Positions 6,459 to 8,688 of a stretch of 8,688 nucleotides of DNA are shown piece after piece. A model generated the notes under the pieces. That model ran no database searches. It was not told the DNA's origin and saw only the letters and a list, made by a program, of their open reading frames with translations. The position numbers were made by a program, and so were the translations under genes. Source of the stretch: Nitrospirota bacterium (GTDB taxonomy: Bacteria; Nitrospirota; Thermodesulfovibrionia; Thermodesulfovibrionales; JdFR-85); NCBI GenBank assembly GCA_013151785.1, contig JAADHP010000051.1, positions 1 to 8,688 on the forward strand, written 5' to 3'. Positions within the stretch are counted from its first letter, which is position 1; each line of letters begins with the position of its first letter.

Positions 6459-7148
6459 ATGGTTCGGAATATGAAAAGACACCTCATTTTATTGATACTT
6501 CTGGCATTCTTGGGAGCATGTTCTGGAGGCCGTGTTGAGGTAAGGGTTCCACCTCAGCCTCTGATACCACCTGAGGGAAAGACCACCATGGTAGCCTCAT
6601 GGTATGGAAAAAAGTTCCATGGAAGACCCACTGCCTCAGGAGAGATATTCAACATGTATGGCCATACAGCAGCCCATAAGAGCCTGCCCTTTGGCACTCT
6701 TTTAAGGGTAACCAATCCAGCAAATGGCAGATCTGTAGTTGTAAAAATAAACGACAGGGGACCCTTTGTGAAAGGAAGAGACCTCGACCTTTCCTATGGC
6801 GCAGCAAAGCAACTTGGTCTGATTCAGAAGGGAACCTCTGTTGTGTATGTTGATTTTATAGGAAGAGACAACAGATACATCAGACAGGTAAAGTATGTTG
6901 CCACCGAAGGCCCATACACAATACAGATAGCATCATTCAATGACCCTATCAATGCCTTCAGACTGAAAAGGATACTGAAATACTCCTATGACAATGTATA
7001 TATCATGAAGGTACGGGTTAATGGAGCCCTCTATTACAGGGTGAGAATCGGCAGATTTCCATCCCGTTCCTTTGCAGAGAATATTGCCAGGAGGCTTGCT
7101 CAGGAAGGTTACAGTGTGATGATAACCTCCTATGAGGAGGTCTCCTGA
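6459..7148 (+). CDS. rlpA: RlpA-family lipoprotein with SPOR domain (septal lytic transglycosylase type)
   Basis: 229 residues. A signal peptide ends in a lipobox LGAC with lipidation at Cys21; Ser22 at +2 suggests outer-membrane sorting. The double-psi beta-barrel (about 44-135) carries ASWYGKKFHGRPTASGE, TAAHKSLPFGT and NDRGPF. Of the residues associated with activity in Pseudomonas RlpA, Glu62 and His73 are present, but Asn65 occupies the position (Glu+3) usually held by Asp. A SPOR domain (about 149-225) should bind denuded glycan at division septa. The role is cleavage or remodelling of septal peptidoglycan in the periplasm, with activity uncertain because of Asn65. Start ATG 6459 has a weak GAAGG at 6447-6451; ATG 6471 is an alternative. 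It begins 32 bases after hslU and overlaps the next gene by one base. Confidence 0.92.
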   Translation: MVRNMKRHLILLILLAFLGACSGGRVEVRVPPQPLIPPEGKTTMVASWYGKKFHGRPTASGEIFNMYGHTAAHKSLPFGTLLRVTNPANGRSVVVKINDRGPFVKGRDLDLSYGAAKQLGLIQKGTSVVYVDFIGRDNRYIRQVKYVATEGPYTIQIASFNDPINAFRLKRILKYSYDNVYIMKVRVNGALYYRVRIGRFPSRSFAENIARRLAQEGYSVMITSYEEVS

Positions 7149-7732
7149 TGAACTTCGATGATGTGGTAAGGTTTCACGGACATGCATGCCCAGGGCTGGC
7201 TCTTGGATACAGGGTTTCACTACTTGCCCTCAAAGAATTCGGCAGCCCCTCTGAAGATGAAGAGATAGTGGCCATAGTGGAGAACAACTCCTGTGCTGTT
7301 GATGCAGTGCAGGTTCTTACAGGCTGCACCTTTGGAAAGGGCAACCTGATTTTCAGGGACTATGGGAAACAGGTCTATACATTTATCAAAAGACCTTCAG
7401 GTGATGCCCTGAGAGTCTCTGTAAAGTGGGTCTCACCAGAGGAGACAGAAGAGGAAAAAGAGGCATGGAGGCGTTATGCAGAGGGTGACAGGTCAGATGA
7501 GGTCTTAAAGATTGTTCACAACAGAAAGGCAAAAAAGATAAAGGCTATCATGGATGCCCCTGATGAGGAGCTTTTTGATATCAAGAAGACAAAGCTCCAG
7601 CCCCCTGCTGAGGCAAAGATATATCCATCTATAAGATGTGAATCCTGCGGTGAAAAGGTTATGGAACCAAGAGCCCGCATAAAAAAAAAAAACGGAAAAA
7701 TCCTCTGCATACCCTGCTTTGAAGGCAGTTAG
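7148..7732 (+). CDS. FmdE-family protein with C-terminal zinc finger
   Basis: 194 residues, cytosolic. The N-terminal FmdE domain (about 1-140) starts with FHGHACPGLALGYR (His10, His12, Cys14) and continues with NNSCAVDAVQVLTGCTFGKGN (Cys49, Asp52, Cys60), the family's metal-site pattern. A linker leads to a zinc ribbon with Cys164-Cys167 (CESC) and Cys187-Cys190 (CIPC). The name comes from formylmethanofuran dehydrogenase subunit E, but bacterial members occur in organisms without methanogenesis and their role is not settled; a metal-handling or redox function is inference. Good AGGAGG at 7135-7140; ATG overlaps the rlpA stop (TGATG), so translation is coupled. Twelve A residues at 7681-7692 lie between the two CxxC pairs. 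Confidence 0.88.
   Translation: MNFDDVVRFHGHACPGLALGYRVSLLALKEFGSPSEDEEIVAIVENNSCAVDAVQVLTGCTFGKGNLIFRDYGKQVYTFIKRPSGDALRVSVKWVSPEETEEEKEAWRRYAEGDRSDEVLKIVHNRKAKKIKAIMDAPDEELFDIKKTKLQPPAEAKIYPSIRCESCGEKVMEPRARIKKKNGKILCIPCFEGS
7681..7692 (+). repeat. A12 homopolymer within the FmdE-like gene
   Basis: Twelve consecutive A bases encode Lys179-Lys181 and part of the neighbouring codons, between the two halves of the zinc finger. Gain or loss of one A would remove the CIPC half. It is a candidate slippage site or sequencing-error site. Confidence 0.9.
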
Positions 7733-7805
7733 GATATTATATATATCCCAAATCCAGTGATAAAGTTATAGCAGTGATATGGTAGAGTCTTACACATCCC
7801 ATACA

Positions 7806-7833
7806 CCCCAGAAAATCTTCCGATTTTCTGGGG
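7806..7833. repeat. Internal hairpin 1 of the palindromic element
   Basis: Perfect 12-bp stem: CCCCAGAAAATC (7806-7817) pairs with GATTTTCTGGGG (7822-7833) around a TTCC loop. It is followed by A and then CCCC (7835-7838). No T-tract follows on either strand. Confidence 0.9.
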
Positions 7834-7866
7834 ACCCCTATTCTCAGCGGACATCCAAGGCCTCTG

Positions 7867-7893
7867 CCCCAAAAAGTCTCAGACTTTTCGGGG
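7867..7893. repeat. Internal hairpin 2 of the palindromic element
   Basis: Arms CCCCAAAAAGTC (7867-7878) and GACTTTTCGGGG (7882-7893) with a TCA loop. One mismatch, A7871 with C7889, becomes a U-G wobble on the minus strand. Like hairpin 1 it has a C4/G4 base and an A-rich/T-rich stem and is followed by AA-CCCC (7894-7899). Confidence 0.88.
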
Positions 7894-7910
7894 AACCCCA
7901 GCTTCCGAGG

Positions 7911-7954
7911 GAATTTTGCGATTTGCCCTCCACGGCAAATCTATTGCAAAATTC
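7911..7954. repeat. Internal hairpin 3 of the palindromic element
   Basis: GAATTTTGC (7911-7919) pairs with 7946-7954, and GATTTGCC (7920-7927) pairs with 7934-7941. This gives 17 bp interrupted by a 4-base bulge TATT at 7942-7945, with a CTCCAC loop. Confidence 0.88.
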
Positions 7955-8025
7955 AAAACCGTTCAGACTCTACCATACCACTACTTTCAGCTATTCTTTG
8001 TTATTCTTGCAGCTGGATTTGGGTA

Positions 8026-8042
8026 TATAATTCATGTATAAT
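8026..8042 (+). promoter_or_regulatory. Candidate radC promoter region (two TATAAT boxes)
   Basis: Two perfect -10 hexamers lie ahead of radC: TATAAT at 8026-8031, inside the right edge of the palindromic element, and TATAAT at 8037-8042, just outside it and preceded by TG without the spacer base. Neither has a convincing -35 at 16-18 bases. Starting from the second, the leader would be about 27 bases. Confidence 0.4.
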
Positions 8043-8075
8043 ATACAGGTATCTGTTCTATAAAGTGGAGGGAGG

Positions 8076-8688
8076 TTGCAAGAAACAGGATCCAAAGGCT
8101 TTACAATCCACGACCTGCCAAGATCTGAAAGGCCCCGTGAAAGGCTTCAGAGGCTTGGGCCCGAGGCACTGTCTTCCCAGGAACTGCTTGCCCTGATTCT
8201 TGGAAGAGGTGTAAAGGGCGAATCTGTAATGGTAACTGCCCAGCGTCTTTTAAGTACCTTTGGTAACCTGAAAAACATCTCCCAGGCATCTCTTGAGGAA
8301 CTCTCTTCTGTCAGAGGAGTGGGCATAGCCAAGGCAGCTCAACTGCAGGCTGCCTTTGAACTATCAAGAAGAATAGAAGAGGATTCAGAGGAAAAGATCT
8401 CTATAAGGACAGCAACAGATGTGATAAGATTACTCAGACCAAGACTTAAGGATAAAAAGAAGGAGCACTTTCTGATACTCTGTCTGGATACCAGAAATAA
8501 CGTAATCAGGATCAGCAATGTTTCAGTGGGAACCCTGAACGCCAGCCTGGTCCATCCCAGGGAGGTCTTTAAGGAGGCAATCCAGGCTCTGGCATGCTCC
8601 ATAATTCTTGTCCATAATCATCCCTCGGGAAAACCCGAACCATCTGATGCTGATATTGAGGTAACAAACAGAATCATAGAAGCAAGTA
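8076..8688 (+). CDS. radC: RadC / UPF0758 JAB-domain protein, 5' part
   Basis: 204 codons are present; the gene runs off the window and probably lacks about 20 C-terminal residues. The start is read as TTG 8076: the frame is closed by TAA at 8061-8063, contains no ATG or GTG before the conserved part, and GGAGG lies at 8067-8071. The N-terminal region (about 9-100) includes a helix-hairpin-helix LSSVRGVGIAKAAQL. The C-terminal JAB/MPN domain has Glu163 and the metal motif HNHPSGKPEPSDAD (His180, His182, Ser190, Asp193). The family was once linked to DNA repair, but that assignment is disputed and its function is open. It has its own candidate promoter at the edge of the palindromic element. 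Confidence 0.93.
   Translation, partial: MQETGSKGFTIHDLPRSERPRERLQRLGPEALSSQELLALILGRGVKGESVMVTAQRLLSTFGNLKNISQASLEELSSVRGVGIAKAAQLQAAFELSRRIEEDSEEKISIRTATDVIRLLRPRLKDKKKEHFLILCLDTRNNVIRISNVSVGTLNASLVHPREVFKEAIQALACSIILVHNHPSGKPEPSDADIEVTNRIIEAS

Larger units (their letters stand above)
7736..8031. repeat. Nested palindromic element with three internal hairpins (MITE-like or structured RNA)
   Basis: The outer arms pair in two blocks. CCCAAATCCAG (7747-7757) is perfectly complementary to 8013-8023, flanked on both sides by AT-rich TATATA. An inner block, 7770-7790, matches 7965-7985 at 19 of 21 positions. Between the blocks the right arm carries about 15 extra bases. The enclosed 174 bases hold three hairpins (7806-7833, 7867-7893, 7911-7954). 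No credible protein is encoded. The TATATA flanks could reflect a TA-type target site, favouring a MITE; a folded minus-strand transcript is the other reading. I do not recognise a named family. Confidence 0.8.
7733..8075. other. Intergenic region dominated by a nested palindromic element
   Basis: 343 bases between the FmdE-like stop and the radC TTG start. Nearly all of it (7736-8031) is one nested inverted-repeat element. The remainder holds a -10 box and the radC ribosome-binding site. The + strand frame at 7779-8030 is an accident of the repeat arms. Confidence 0.85.

Noticed and set aside
7779..8030. 83-codon + strand open frame inside the palindromic element
   Set aside because: It is composed of the inverted-repeat arms and hairpins, has no ribosome-binding site and no protein-like features.
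7736..8031. Retron msr-msd, group II intron or integron attC as identity of the palindromic element
   Set aside because: No reverse transcriptase is adjacent, no recognisable intron domain V is seen, and no attC-type core boxes are visible.
1..8688. CRISPR array, tRNA or rRNA genes
   Set aside because: No regularly spaced direct repeats and no cloverleaf or rRNA-like stretches were recognised on either strand.

Overview
The window is bacterial chromosome of moderate GC (roughly mid-40s %, estimated by eye). All supportable genes lie on the + strand. The gene set suggests an anaerobic or deep-branching Gram-negative, with Nitrospirota or a Desulfobacterota-like lineage as my best guess; this is inference, not proof. 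Supporting points are folate-dependent TrmFO, an AmmeMemoRadiSam component, an FmdE-family protein, a lipoprotein RlpA (implying an outer membrane), and an L27 without the cleavable N-terminal extension seen in Firmicutes.

Layout: (1) 1-1059 holds the 3' end of a MEMO1/AmrB gene and a tandem-PilZ protein. (2) 1170-1848 is a compact ribosomal protein unit, rplU-rpmA, with its own promoter and a downstream hairpin; obgE, a frequent next gene, is absent. (3) 1815-2288 is non-coding and holds a cluster of small REP-like palindromes with shared GTCA/TCTC flanks, plus a possible minus-strand gene relic. (4) 2289-6426 is trmFO-xerC-hslV-hslU, the same order as gid-codV-clpQ-clpY of Bacillus subtilis. 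It covers tRNA m5U54 methylation, chromosome dimer resolution and an ATP-dependent HslVU protease. (5) 6459-7732 is an RlpA lipoprotein with a SPOR domain, overlapping by one base an FmdE-family protein with a C-terminal zinc finger. (6) 7733-8075 is non-coding and almost filled by a nested palindromic element of about 296 bp. (7) 8076-8688 is the 5' part of radC, starting at TTG.

The most unusual object is the element at 7736-8031. An imperfect outer inverted repeat encloses three internal hairpins. All three internal point mismatches I found are A-C on the + strand, hence G-U wobbles on the minus strand. No protein gene in it is credible. It is either a MITE-like mobile repeat or a structured RNA/DNA element, and its right edge and flank supply the only -10-like boxes I see ahead of radC.

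Secondary points are extended -10 promoters placed almost on the start codons of hslV and trmFO, which lack Shine-Dalgarno sequences, and an A12 tract inside the zinc-finger coding region of the FmdE-like gene. The remaining genes look intact and ordinary.
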